This document shows, piece by piece, positions 31,842 to 42,300 of a stretch of 64,000 nt of DNA (position 1 is its first letter; the number at the start of each line of letters is the position of its first letter). The notes beneath the pieces are model-generated. The model was not told the DNA's origin and did no database searches. It saw nothing but the letters and a program-made list of their open reading frames with translations. The position numbers were made by a program, and so were the translations under genes. This DNA is from CAWUKT01 sp963923035 (GTDB lineage: Bacteria; Bacteroidota; Bacteroidia; J057; JADKCL01). The stretch is taken from assembly GCA_963923035.1 (NCBI GenBank), contig CAWUKT010000032.1:1-64000 (forward strand). Direction: 5' to 3'.

Positions 31842-34067
31842 TTACCGGGTCAGGAGCAATTTTCCTGAAGCAACATGTCCTGCGTCGGTGGTCAGACGGT
31901 AGAAATAAACCCCTGCCCCCAGATCGTGGGCCTGGAAGGGCACCTTGTAGGTCTGCCCCGGTGATACCTCATCGTTGTACAGCGTCGCCACAAGCCGTCC
32001 ATCCATTCCAAAGACCGACAGCTCCGCCAGTCCGTGGTAGGGCACTGAGAACCTCAGTTCTGTGGCCTCCCGGAAGGGGTTGGGCAAGGCCTCCACCGAC
32101 AACAGATCGCCGAAGCCAGGATCGTTGGAGACGAAGGTGATCGATTCCGAAGCCTCGCAGCCGTATTGGTCGGTGATGGTGACCGTAAAGGTCCCATTTT
32201 GTTGCGGCTGAATACACTGGGTATTCAGGCCCAAGGGGATGGTATTGATGGACCAGGAATATCCCGAGGCCGGCGAAGAACAAATCTGCGCGCCCTGGAC
32301 CGAGATGGTCGGAATGGTCGCCGAGGTATCGCGGACCTCGACCGAATCCGAGACGTCGAAGCAGCCATTGTTGTCGGTGACGGTCACATTGTAATTGCCG
32401 ATGCCCAACTGGGCCTGCTGCGTGATAAAGCCGTTGCTCCAGGCATAGCTGGCAAAGCCAGCCCCTGCATCGAGGATGGCATCGTTGCCATCGCAACCAT
32501 AAACAATGTTCCCGGTCGGGTTGATCGCGACCACCGGACCCGGCTGGTTCACCTGGGTGACCATCACCGTATCGATCCGCGTACAGCCCGTCGAGTCACT
32601 GACCTCCAGGGTAATCATTCCCCCCGAAGTGATCTGCGTACTGTTGGTCTGCGATCCAGTCGACCAATCGTAGGTCAGGAAGCCGGTCTCGGCTTCGAGG
32701 TCCAGCGTCTGATTCAGACAGATGATGGGAGGGCCGCCGATGACGGCGGCATTGGTCGGTGACACATTGTAATTCACAATGAGGATATTGTCCGCGCCGG
32801 AACAACCGGCGGCATCCGAGACATTTACCGTGTAGATGCCCGGTCCATTGACCGTGATGGTTTGGGTACTCGCACCCGTATTCCATGAATAATTCGCGAA
32901 TCCAGGCCCGGCATCCAGGGTCACCGGCGCATTGTTACAGATGGTTTGGTCCGGCCCCAGGCTCACAGTCACCTGCGATAGCCCGGCGGTATCTTCTACC
33001 GTCACAATTGCCGCGCAGCTTTGGGTATTGCCACTACCATCGACGATGGTCAGGGTCTGTTGGTTGAAGCCAAAGTCAGCGCAGGAGAAGGTATCCTGGG
33101 CGAGGGCCATGGACGAGATCGAACAGTTGTCCGAGCTGCCGTCGTCGATGTCCATCGGAGACATAAAGGCGAGTCCCTGGGAATTCAATTGAACTGTGAC
33201 GTCCTTACAGAGGGCCACCGGAGGCACATTGTCCTCGACGCGGACCTGGAAGGAACAGGTATCGATGAATCCATTGGAGGTGTCCTGGGCAAAATAGGTA
33301 TTGATGGTATTACCGAGGGGGAAGCTGGCGCCCGAATTCAATCCGGTGATCAGCTGGGGAGTAGGAGCAGAGCCCGCACTCGGAGGCGTGAAGCCCGGAT
33401 TTTGGGTGCCCATGGAAGAGGTTTGGCAGGACCAGTCGGTGCCGGAATTGGAGTCAACGGAACCGGTCCGGGAATAGGAACCAGAGCAAGAGGGCGCGAC
33501 GCCCGCTCCTGTCCACATGGCCGCATTCCACGAGATCTGGAAATTGTTGATGTTCACGCTGAACGTCTGGATCTGCGCTTGGGTCCAGCCCCAGAAGACA
33601 GCGTCCACCAACTGGCCGGTATTGTCCACGAGGATGACCCAGCCAGGTTGTCCCGAGGCCCAAAACAGGTTATTGCCCCAGTAATTGTTACCGGAGTTGT
33701 CCGTCTTGAACTGGGCCTGGCTTCCCGTGAAGTTGCCGAGGCTCCAGGTCATCGTATTCGGGGTATTGATGTTCGAATAACTGTTGCTCACCGCCACAAA
33801 CCAGCCGGTATAGTCCGCCGGGCCGGTGGAGAGGTTTTGGACCTCCACAAAGTCGGGGGTATTGGGGCTGACTTCTGTGATCAAAACCGAACCGTAACAG
33901 TCACCGCCAATTCCAGGCAGGTTGTAGTTCACGCTGGCTGTACAAGACGTATCTACCTGGACGGTATCGTTGTCGGGACAGTCGATGAAGGCGTTACATC
34001 CCGTTTGGGCCCAATGGACCAGGGGGATGGCGAGCAGGACAAGGAGAATGGGTAGCTTTTTTAGCAT
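31842..34067 (-). CDS. T9SS-secreted lamin-tail-domain protein
   Basis: 741 residues: signal peptide (LPILLVLLAIPLVHWAQ), a short Cys-bearing segment (CNAFIDCPDND), then a lamin-tail-type domain at about residues 58-190 (VLITEVSPNTPDFVEVQNLS, DYTGWFVAV, WVILVDNTGQLVDAVFW). Residues ~285-650 are Ig-like beta repeats of the kind found in Bacteroidota surface proteins (LGPDQTICNNAPVTLDAG, NYSWNTGASTQTITVNG, YTVNVSDAAGC), each with paired Cys. The last ~80 residues (ALPNPFREATELRFSV to GKLLLTR) are a T9SS type A domain. Predicted to be a secreted or surface-attached adhesin. Confidence 0.88.
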   Translation of the reverse strand: MLKKLPILLVLLAIPLVHWAQTGCNAFIDCPDNDTVQVDTSCTASVNYNLPGIGGDCYGSVLITEVSPNTPDFVEVQNLSTGPADYTGWFVAVSNSYSNINTPNTMTWSLGNFTGSQAQFKTDNSGNNYWGNNLFWASGQPGWVILVDNTGQLVDAVFWGWTQAQIQTFSVNINNFQISWNAAMWTGAGVAPSCSGSYSRTGSVDSNSGTDWSCQTSSMGTQNPGFTPPSAGSAPTPQLITGLNSGASFPLGNTINTYFAQDTSNGFIDTCSFQVRVEDNVPPVALCKDVTVQLNSQGLAFMSPMDIDDGSSDNCSISSMALAQDTFSCADFGFNQQTLTIVDGSGNTQSCAAIVTVEDTAGLSQVTVSLGPDQTICNNAPVTLDAGPGFANYSWNTGASTQTITVNGPGIYTVNVSDAAGCSGADNILIVNYNVSPTNAAVIGGPPIICLNQTLDLEAETGFLTYDWSTGSQTNSTQITSGGMITLEVSDSTGCTRIDTVMVTQVNQPGPVVAINPTGNIVYGCDGNDAILDAGAGFASYAWSNGFITQQAQLGIGNYNVTVTDNNGCFDVSDSVEVRDTSATIPTISVQGAQICSSPASGYSWSINTIPLGLNTQCIQPQQNGTFTVTITDQYGCEASESITFVSNDPGFGDLLSVEALPNPFREATELRFSVPYHGLAELSVFGMDGRLVATLYNDEVSPGQTYKVPFQAHDLGAGVYFYRLTTDAGHVASGKLLLTR

Positions 34068-34283
34068 AACAATTGTAGTATCCAGTGTTGGCTTGCGTTT
34101 AAAAAAGTCGATTTAGGGTTGACCAGGCCAGAAAAATATCCATCAATGAAGATGGCAGAACAAGGAATCGAAACGAAGACCTGACCTGGTCCCAGTGAGT
34201 TTCTCTCCTAAATTTAATTTTCTAATGCTTATTCGCCAAGTATTGGACTGTCTTTCACCGCTTTTTCATTTCTTTTTACTTCG

Positions 34284-35888
34284 CTAATCCCTTTCCAGAA
34301 TCAATTTGTAGCCAAAGTCAAGACCTTCAAGGAGCAGCCGGTCGTGGGAGATGACGACGAGACAACCCGGATACTGGGCCAGAAAATCGCGAAAGATTTC
34401 TTTTGAGGAAAGATCCAGGTGGTTGGTAGGTTCATCCAGGAGGAGCAAATCCGGCGCCCGGTCGGTCGCCAACACACAGGCCAGGGCCAGCCGCATGGCT
34501 TGCCCGCCGCTCAACTGACCGGCCAGCCGGTCCAACATTTCCGCTCCGAAGCGGAAGCGGTCCAGCCGGAGGCGCAATTCGTGTTCGGGGGGAAGCACCC
34601 GAAAGTGCCGCTCAAAATTGGCGCGCACCGAAGCCCTTCGGTCCAATAGGGTCAGCTGCTGGTCCAGCCGCAGCGGAAATTGAGCGCCCAGGCGCACCCG
34701 CCCCCGCAGGGGAGCGCGGCTTCCGAGCACCAAATCCAGCAACGTCGATTTGCCGGAGCCATTTCCGCCGACGATGTGCACCCGGTCCTGGCCCCGCCAG
34801 GTAAAATCAAGGCCCTCAGGCCACAACGGGGCCGCAGCTGCGGGAAACTGGTAGTTCAGGCCTTGGGCTTCGGCCATGATCCGGCCCGCCGCCGCTTGTG
34901 AGATCTCCGCATCAATCCGCCAGGGACGCTGGTAATTCAGGACTTGGCGGGCCCTTTTCAGCGCATCACCCTTTTCCATCACCAATTTGTCCTGGACCCG
35001 CTCCCGTGCCGCCCCCGAGCGTTCCGAGCTGTTCTTGAGCGTATTGAGTTCCATCTTGCCCATGCCGGCCTGGATACCTTGCTTTTTGCCCCGGGTCTGG
35101 TGCTTTTCTTGCCGCTCCTTCGAGCGCTGGGCCCGGGCACTCGCCCGCCGCAGATCCTTCTGGGCCCGCTCAAATTGGACCTGGTGGCGTTGCCGTTCCG
35201 CTTGCCGCTCGGCTTGGTAATGGTCAAAGTTACCGTGGAACAAGCGACCATTTCCGTCGGCCAGCTCATAGATCCGGTCCACGTGGCGGAGCAATTCCGG
35301 GTCGTGGCTGGCGACGACCACCGATTGGGGCGTCGATGCGAGCCACTGGTAAAGCGCGTCGCGTCCGGAGGCATCGAGGTGGTTGGTGGGCTCATCCAAC
35401 AGGAGGAAATCGGGGCGTTCCCGAAGGCAAATCGACAACAGCAGCCGGGTTTGTTCGCCCCCACTGAGGGTTTCGAACAATTGTTCCCCTTCCAGGTGGC
35501 CCAAATGCCAGCGCGCCATTTCCAGTTGGAATTGGTCCTCGGCGTCCCAGGCATCGCCGATGGTTTCGAGGTCTGCGACGGTCCCGTGTCCGTCCAGGGT
35601 GCGGCGCAAGGCCGGAATGAGGTGGTGCAGGCCGGCCACCTCCCAGACCGATTGGCCGTGGAAGGCCGTGGGGTTTTGGGGGAGCCAGCCGAGGCGTCCT
35701 TCGACCCGTAGGCCGGGCAATGGGGAATGGGCCTGGTCGCGGATCAGGCGGAGCAGGGTCGATTTGCCGCTTCCATTGTCCCCGACCAAGGCGGATCGTC
35801 CCTGGGCATGGGTGAATTGGAGGGGGTGGAAAAGGGAAAAACCGTCGGGAAAAGCAAACGTGAATTGTTGCAGATGAATCAAAGCCAT
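34284..35888 (-). CDS. ABC-F family ATPase (ribosome-associated type)
   Basis: 534 residues, two ABC domains without membrane segments: first Walker A G36-DNGSGKS-T44, signature LSGGEQTR, and LLLDEPTNHLD; second Walker A GGNGSGKST (near residue 370), LSGGQAMR and LLLDEPTNHLD. The ~80-residue linker between them is basic and helical (RQRHQVQFERAQKDLRRASARAQRS in parts), as in ABC-F proteins, which bind the ribosomal E-site to relieve stalling or give antibiotic protection. The subfamily cannot be fixed by eye; the short linker and lack of a C-terminal extension fit a housekeeping or Uup/YheS-like member. Confidence 0.9.
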   Translation of the reverse strand: MALIHLQQFTFAFPDGFSLFHPLQFTHAQGRSALVGDNGSGKSTLLRLIRDQAHSPLPGLRVEGRLGWLPQNPTAFHGQSVWEVAGLHHLIPALRRTLDGHGTVADLETIGDAWDAEDQFQLEMARWHLGHLEGEQLFETLSGGEQTRLLLSICLRERPDFLLLDEPTNHLDASGRDALYQWLASTPQSVVVASHDPELLRHVDRIYELADGNGRLFHGNFDHYQAERQAERQRHQVQFERAQKDLRRASARAQRSKERQEKHQTRGKKQGIQAGMGKMELNTLKNSSERSGAARERVQDKLVMEKGDALKRARQVLNYQRPWRIDAEISQAAAGRIMAEAQGLNYQFPAAAAPLWPEGLDFTWRGQDRVHIVGGNGSGKSTLLDLVLGSRAPLRGRVRLGAQFPLRLDQQLTLLDRRASVRANFERHFRVLPPEHELRLRLDRFRFGAEMLDRLAGQLSGGQAMRLALACVLATDRAPDLLLLDEPTNHLDLSSKEIFRDFLAQYPGCLVVISHDRLLLEGLDFGYKLILERD

Positions 35889-36232
35889 AAAATCTCACCG
35901 ATAAAGAGGAGTGGAAAAAGAAAAAAACGGAGGTGAGAGGCTTACTTCATCAAAGGGGGTTAGGTGGAACAATGGCCGGCACGAATGCGGGCTTGATTCG
36001 GGACAAAGATAATGATTTTCCCCATTTTCATTTGGCATTGTTCTGCTTCATCCTGTTTCCCTGGCTCTTTTTTCTCCCCCTGACCCATTTCCCAAAATCC
36101 TTAACATATAAATGCCAAAACCTCTGGTAATTCGTCTCCTTTCTTTATCTTTGCTCTCCCGCCTCCACCACAATGGTAAGCAGGAGCAGGGCGGAGAAAT
36201 GAGCAGAAGAATAGATTAACCCTATACTGAAT
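35889..36232. other. 344-bp gap between divergent ABC-F and RhuM genes
   Basis: Holds the promoters of both neighbours by position. It is pyrimidine-rich on the plus strand around 36020-36090; no clear hairpin, repeat or small gene was found. Confidence 0.5.
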
Positions 36233-37237
36233 ATGTCCGAGGAGAAGAATTTGATCATTTACACGACGGCTGACGGGAAGGCATCGGTGGCGCTGTACGC
36301 GCGGGATGGCAATGTCTGGATGAGTCAAAAGCAGCTGGCCGAACTTTTTGACACCTCCACCCAAAATATTAGTTCACATATCCTAAACGTACTGAAGGAT
36401 AGGGAGTTGGAGGAGAATTCAGTTATCAAGTATTACTTGATAACTGCCGCCGACGGGAAGGAATACAAGGTTGCGTTCTATTCGCTGGACATGATTTTGG
36501 CCATTGGGTTTAGGGTGCGGAGCAAGCGGGGAACTCAGTTTAGGATTTGGGCGAATCGGAACCTGAAGGAGTACATGATCAAGGGCTTCGTGATGGATGA
36601 TGAGCGTCTGAAGAATCACGATGGCCGTCCCGATTATTTTGATGAATTGCTGGAGCGGATCCGGGACATTCGGGCCTCGGAAAAGCGCTTCTACCAGAAA
36701 GTCCGGGACCTGTTTGCCCTGAGCAGCGATTATGCGCCGGGAGACAAGTCGACTCAGATGTTCTTCGCCGAAACCCAGAACAAGCTGCTCTACGCCGTCA
36801 CCCAAATGACGGCCGCCGAGCTGATCGTCGCCCGCGCCAACGCGGAGGCTCCGAATATGGGCCTGACCTCCTGGAAAGGCGCCCGCGTCCGCAAGGGCGA
36901 CATCATCGTCGCCAAGAACTACCTCACCCTCGATGAGATCGACACGCTCAACCGCCTCGTGGTCATCTTCCTTGAAAGCGCTGAGCTCCGTGCCAAGGAC
37001 CGCAAGGACCTCACCGTCCGGTTTTGGCGGGACAATGTAGACCGCATCCTCGAATTCCAGGACAAAAGTGTCCTGAGGCATTCCGGCTCCATCTCCAATG
37101 GAGAGATGAAGCGGGAGGTCAAAGAAGTCTTTCACCAATTTGAAGAGCGCCGCAAAGCCCAGGAAGCTGAAGCTGCTGAAGCCCTGGACCTGATGGCCTT
37201 GCAGGAATTGGAAGCGGAGATCAAAAAGAATAGGTGA
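36233..37237 (+). CDS. RhuM-family protein
   Basis: 334 residues. The N-terminal part (~20-115) has the RhuM pattern: VWMSQKQLAELFDTSTQNISSHI (a helix-turn-helix-like stretch), NSVIKYYLITAADGKEYKV and YSLDMILAIGFRVRS-RGTQFRIWA. The middle is helical (FFAETQNKLLYAVTQMTAAELI, a segment shared with Fic/Doc-linked DNA-binding proteins) and the end is charged and Ala/Glu-rich. The family was named for a Salmonella pathogenicity-island protein; its members turn up in mobile and defence-rich regions, but the biochemical role is unknown. Here it stands alone with no partner toxin, antitoxin or restriction gene beside it. Confidence 0.88.
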   Translation: MSEEKNLIIYTTADGKASVALYARDGNVWMSQKQLAELFDTSTQNISSHILNVLKDRELEENSVIKYYLITAADGKEYKVAFYSLDMILAIGFRVRSKRGTQFRIWANRNLKEYMIKGFVMDDERLKNHDGRPDYFDELLERIRDIRASEKRFYQKVRDLFALSSDYAPGDKSTQMFFAETQNKLLYAVTQMTAAELIVARANAEAPNMGLTSWKGARVRKGDIIVAKNYLTLDEIDTLNRLVVIFLESAELRAKDRKDLTVRFWRDNVDRILEFQDKSVLRHSGSISNGEMKREVKEVFHQFEERRKAQEAEAAEALDLMALQELEAEIKKNR

Positions 37238-37302
37238 TAATTTCCCCCAGCCCTTTCTTCTTAGCCGTGGATAGCTGAACTTCGCGGCTCAAATAAGCAA
37301 GT

Positions 37303-38322
37303 ATGAAAGCCTATCCACTCAAGCGCGTTGGAGGTCCTGCGACCCTGAAAATGGAAGATTGGCCCGATCCCGGTGCCCCCGCCCCGGGTGAAGTCCGCGT
37401 CAAGGTCCGCTGCATCGGCGTGAACTTTGCCGAGATTCTTTCCCGCAAGGGCCAGTACAGCTGGACCGTCAAGAAGCCCTACGTCATTGGGATGGAGGTC
37501 TTCGGACACATCGAGGCCGTCGGCGAAGGCGTCGATCCGGCCCGGGTAGGCGAGGCCGTCATGGCCGGAATGCAGTACGGGGGCTATGCGGAATACGTCA
37601 ACGTCAAAGAGTTCCTCGCGTTCCCTGCTTTTGAAGACTTCACCGACGCCGAGAACGCCTCCATGCTGGTCAATTACACCACCGCGTGGATCGCGTTGTG
37701 GAAGCAGGCCAAAGTCGCTCCCGGCGAGACCGTCCTCGTTCAGGCGGCCGCCGGTGGAGTGGGTACTGCCGCCGTCCAATTGTGCAAGGCGCACGGATGT
37801 ACCGTGATCGGCATGGCCAGCCGCAAGGAAAAGCTCGAACTCCTCGACCGGCTGGGCGTAGATCTGACGATCAACTACCGGACCCAGGAATTTGACGAGG
37901 TAATTCTCCAGAAGGACATGCGGCCCGACGTCGTACTCGAACTCGTCGGAGGGGATATCTTCCACAAGAGTTATGCCTTGGTGAAACCCTTCGGGCGGAT
38001 TGCGGTGGCGGGATTTGCCAGCATCCCCCTCAAAAAGTGGAACCCCTTCACGTGGATACCCACCCTCAAAGCTATGCCCCGCGCCAAGCTCATGGACATG
38101 GCCAAGCGCTCCCTCGGCATGTCTGCGACCCATATCGGCTACCTCATTGAGCAACCCGAATTGGTGACCGCCAATTTCAATGACATGGCCGAGTTCGTAA
38201 AAAAGCATGGCATCCGACCTGTCGTCGGTAAAGAGTTTGGCTTCTCGGAGGTCCAGCAGGCCCACGAATACATCGAGAGCCGTCAGTCTTACGGCAAGGT
38301 CGTGCTCCACATGGACCGCTAG
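37303..38322 (+). CDS. Zinc-independent MDR oxidoreductase (quinone oxidoreductase/VAT-1-like)
   Basis: 339 residues of the medium-chain dehydrogenase/reductase fold. The N-terminal GroES-like part has GEVRVKVRCIGVNFAEILSRKGQY, typical of the quinone oxidoreductase/VAT-1 branch that lacks catalytic zinc; the nucleotide-binding motif AAAGGVGTAAVQLCKAHG is at about residues 149-166, followed by SRKEKLELL, which suits NADPH. The end SYGKVVLHMD is the usual C-terminus of the branch. Likely reduces quinones or enones in the cytoplasm. 65 bp after the RhuM gene, same strand; co-transcription is possible but no functional link is evident. Confidence 0.9.
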   Translation: MKAYPLKRVGGPATLKMEDWPDPGAPAPGEVRVKVRCIGVNFAEILSRKGQYSWTVKKPYVIGMEVFGHIEAVGEGVDPARVGEAVMAGMQYGGYAEYVNVKEFLAFPAFEDFTDAENASMLVNYTTAWIALWKQAKVAPGETVLVQAAAGGVGTAAVQLCKAHGCTVIGMASRKEKLELLDRLGVDLTINYRTQEFDEVILQKDMRPDVVLELVGGDIFHKSYALVKPFGRIAVAGFASIPLKKWNPFTWIPTLKAMPRAKLMDMAKRSLGMSATHIGYLIEQPELVTANFNDMAEFVKKHGIRPVVGKEFGFSEVQQAHEYIESRQSYGKVVLHMDR

Positions 38323-38383
38323 ATTGACGTAGGGGAGGGGCGAAGGCTTTCACCCCCTGGCCTCGGCCATTTGGGCGCCCCCA

Positions 38384-39280
38384 TCATTTCCCATGTAGCT
38401 CATTCCATTTCCTGAGCAAATAGGCCGGGATGCCCCGGGCTTGATCCAGGTCAATCATGGTCTGCCATTTTGCATAGCCCAAATTGGTGGCCATGAAATC
38501 CGCATTGCCCACCCGGGTCCGGGTGAAATCGGTCTCATTGAACTGGGACCGGACAAAATAAGCCTTGGTGAGGTCCGCATCCGTGAAATTGGCGCGGATA
38601 AAATTGGAGTGGTTGAAACTGCCCCGGTGGAGGGTGGCCCTGGTAAAATTGGCACCTTCAAAATTGGTCTGGTAGGCCAGTGCCCGGGTGAGATTGGCTC
38701 CCGAAAAATCGCTGCCGGACAAATCCTGGTTCATCAGATTGGTATAGGGCATGTCCAGGCCGGCAAAATTGCGGTCTGGAAAGGCCTTCCAAACCTTCAG
38801 GACATCCTCGTCGACGCCTTTGGTCCGGTCCAATTGAAGGGCGGTCAGGTAAAACATGGGGCGGGTATCTGCGTTGGTAAAATCCGCCCGTTCGAGGACC
38901 GATTCCTTGAAATAGACCCGGGCCAATCGGGAGCCGCAGAAGCTGGCCCCGGATAAGTTGCAATTGGTGAAATACGCATTGTTCCACCTGGCGCGATTGA
39001 ATACCGCTCCGCTGAGATCACAGTCCTGAAACAGGCACCAATCAAAGGAGCACCTGTCAAATTTCGCCCCGCGCAAATCCGTTCCCGTGAACTTGAAGTG
39101 TTCGAGCTGCCGCCCGCTGAATTGGGTTTCCCGGCAATCGGCCTGACTCAGGTCTACGCACCGATATTTTCCCTTTTTCAGGCGCGCCTTCTTCAAATTG
39201 GCTCCCTGAAGGTCCTGACTTTCGCGGTAAGTCCCCGACAACTCATCCGGGCCGATCCATCGGTTGGAGAAATCTTCCAT
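38384..39280 (-). CDS. Pentapeptide-repeat protein
   Basis: 298 residues from the ATG at 39280. An ATG 11 codons further up (39313) would place the start inside the neighbouring gene's terminator, so 39280 is preferred. Most of the protein follows the A(D/N)LxX pentapeptide pattern: ANLKKARLKKG, ADCRETQFSG, RGAKFDRCSF, SGAVFNRARW, SGANLTRALAYQTNFEGANF, RANFTDADLTKAYF. These form a right-handed square beta-helix, as in the DNA-mimic MfpA/Qnr group, but most members have unknown roles. A non-repeat segment at about residues 140-180 (LDRTKGVDEDVLKVWKAFPD) divides the helix in two. No signal peptide; cytoplasmic. Confidence 0.9.
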   Translation of the reverse strand: MEDFSNRWIGPDELSGTYRESQDLQGANLKKARLKKGKYRCVDLSQADCRETQFSGRQLEHFKFTGTDLRGAKFDRCSFDWCLFQDCDLSGAVFNRARWNNAYFTNCNLSGASFCGSRLARVYFKESVLERADFTNADTRPMFYLTALQLDRTKGVDEDVLKVWKAFPDRNFAGLDMPYTNLMNQDLSGSDFSGANLTRALAYQTNFEGANFTRATLHRGSFNHSNFIRANFTDADLTKAYFVRSQFNETDFTRTRVGNADFMATNLGYAKWQTMIDLDQARGIPAYLLRKWNELHGK

Positions 39281-39306
39281 GGCGGAGTCTACAAAGCATT
39301 CCGAAC

Positions 39307-39342
39307 AAAACAAAGAGGGGCCGACCTCACGGCCGACCCCTC
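39307..39342 (-). terminator. Terminator of the beta-helix T9SS gene
   Basis: On the minus strand, a 12-bp stem (39315-39342, GAGGGGTCGGCC / GGTCGGCCCCTC with two G-T pairs, GTGA loop) followed by TTTGTTTTG, 18 bp past the stop at 39360. Confidence 0.85.
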
Positions 39343-39359
39343 ACCCAACCGCACAAACT

Positions 39360-42300
39360 TTAGATTTTGATCCATTTGGTCGAGGCGACCCGCTCTCCAT
39401 TGCAGTCGACGGTCACCAGGTAAATGCCCGGGGCCAATGCCGACCAATCGAAGATCCGGTAACCACTCTCGTGGTCGAGTCCATAACTCAGCAAGGCCTT
39501 GCCGTGGACATCGTAGACGGACAAGGTCCCCTCGGCCGGCAATGCATACACCGCTTTGACCCGGTCCCGGCCCGGGTTCGGAGAGAGGCCAAGGCGGTAG
39601 CTCCCCACCGCCTGTCGCTCCATCCCCGCCGGCGCCTCCGGCCGGAACAATTCCGCATACGGATACCCATTCCGCTCCGCATACTGGCTCAGCCAGTCCC
39701 CCGACAGTGCCCCCATTGCTCCATCCCCCACATCCAAGGCCCGCAAAACCGACAGATCCTGCGCCGACAGCACCTGCCCCGACCTTAGCCGCCATTCCAC
39801 TTCCCCCAGACGCCCCCAATCATCCGTTGCTGCCCCTTGCATTTCCGCCGCGGCCAATCCCAAATCCCCCGATTGCAGGAGCACCAGGTGGGCCGCCAGG
39901 CGTGCTTCCAGCCCCACCGAACCGCTCAACGCCGCAAACTCATCCCGTATGGCCCCCGCCAAATCAAATTGGCCGGCCAGCAGGGCCTTCGTCGCCCAAG
40001 CCTTCGCCAGGGCATAGCGCTGGATTTCATTTTCCAATGCCTCCAAACCCAATGCCCGCGGCCCCTGCTGTTGGGCGAGGCGGAAGATACCGTCCATGTC
40101 GTCGGTAAACGTATCGCAGCGGTCCGCGTCGAGGAACTGCGCATTGAGCGTCGCGGGTTGATTGCCGCAGGCCGTCGTCGAACTGTACAGACCATTGCCA
40201 TTCGTGAAGACATTCGGGTTGACGAACTGGATGCCCGAATTCCCGACCGCCGTGATCGGCTGGGTACTGAAAATGTCAAAACTGTTGAGGTTGCCGCTGT
40301 TATTGGAAACAAACGAGTTGCGTCCGGCGGCCGTGATGGGAGATGGATTCGTCCCGATGCTGCCCGTACAGCCGATATTGTAGAGACCGGCGCCCCCGTA
40401 GTTGAACAGGTAATTGTTGGTCAGCAGCGGGAGTGGGGTGGAGGTGGAAGAAAACGTAAGAATGCTGTAACGGGCATCGAAGACGCAATTGCTTCTCACC
40501 CAGACATTGCTGCTGCCCGACGCAAAGTTCAGGTAGCCAATTCCCACGGTGACCCCATTTGGTTGGGTCCGGGGCTGAATGGTATTGCAATTGACATCGA
40601 TGTCCACGCCCTCCTGCACAAATACCCCGTAGAATACCTGGTTGGACAACAGGTTCTCCGCGATTTGGGATTGGGTCAAGCCAATTCCCGCAATGCCCAC
40701 AATGAACCCCTCCACTTCATTTTCCTTGATGTTCACAATGGAACTGTTCTCGGCCAGGATGCCCGCCGCCTGGGTACTGAAGACCGACGGTTCATTGCTA
40801 TTGGCCAGCCGGTTCCCCACAATCCAAATCCAATCGGAGAAGCCCGAAACCCGGATCTGGTTCTCCAACGCCGCATTGTCCTGGGTGACTTCGAAGGCAT
40901 TGTTCTCGATGGAAAAGAAATCACAGTCGGAGAGTTCGACGCCGCGCAGGTTGTTCGTGAATTGGTTGAGGGAAGCCGTGCCCCCGGATTGGAGGGCCTG
41001 GATGCCGATCAGGTTGACGCCGGTTGCGAAGCCGCCGGAATTGATGAAGCGGTTCTGGGAAATGGTCCCCGCGAAGTCGACCCCATTGGCCTGGATGCCG
41101 TAATGGTCAAAGTTGTAGGTAGGAGAGGGGGCGCAGGAACCGGATTGGAAGCTCACCGCCTTGCCATCCACGACGAAGGAGTTGCCCGTAATGCCCCAAT
41201 CGAGGACCACATTGGAAGCGAAGATGCCCCGGCGGTTGTTGGAGAAGAGGTTATCGGTCACCGAGCAGGTCGAATTGCTGACCGTCCCCGCAACGCCCAG
41301 GAATTCGAGGGCATTTTGGGCGTTCTTGAAGGTACAGGCATTGACCTCGGAAGGTCCATTGCCTACGAGACGGATTCCCTGCCAGGGCTCGGTCGGCGAA
41401 CAGCTCCGGAAGACCGAATTGTTGGCCCGCAGCACGGCTCCATTTTGCACCATAATCCCCGCGCAGGCCCCAAAGACAATGTCCGCCGTGGTCACGTCGA
41501 GCACAGTTCCCGCCCCGTCGAGTACGATCTGGACATTGTCGGGAACGTAGAGCTTGCCGTCCCAGACCTGGTAGCCCGAGAGCGGTCCGCCGGGGTTGAG
41601 GGTGGTAAAGCTCGGGTGGTTTTGGAGTTGGCAAATGGGGGCGCACCAGGAAGAATCGGCGAGGACAGGATCTTTCAGGCTGAGGTTGGGGGTATGGGTG
41701 GAAATGGTCGTCGGATTGGTGGTCAATGCCGCCGGAAAGTCCGCGAAGTAGTTCTGGACCTGCACCGAATGCGAATCGACCGGGCAATTGCCATCCAAGG
41801 TTCCGTCCAGCGACAAGCGCAGCAAGGACACGTCCGTGGCGCCCGACCCTAGCGGCGTCGAACCGGTGATGTAAATCGAATTGTTCCAGATCAGCATCTG
41901 GTCCTCGCCGTCGTGAAAGATATTCATATAGTCCGCATAGGAATAGGCCCACTCCGGCGTCCCCCCATCATTGGTTTTCAGCAGAATCAACCGCTCATCC
42001 TGGTCAAACAAGCGCCCCATGGCATAATAGGAATTGTTGTGGAAGGCGAGTTCGGTGAAGAATTCCCCGGTCAGGTTGGTGAAGTCATAGGTCCGGTTCC
42101 AGCCCGCCCCCAATTGACTGTTCTGGGTGCCAATGAAGCCGAGTGAGCTCAGGAAGCTGCCGTTGATCGGGGAGCCGCCCCCGCAGTAGGCACTCGAATT
42201 GCCGGGGATCAGCACGAGGTCTTCCGAATACATCCGCGCCGATTGGTTGGTCGGGACGAAATAAGAACGGGCGGCGGTGACCGTGAGGTTGCTGTTGAGT

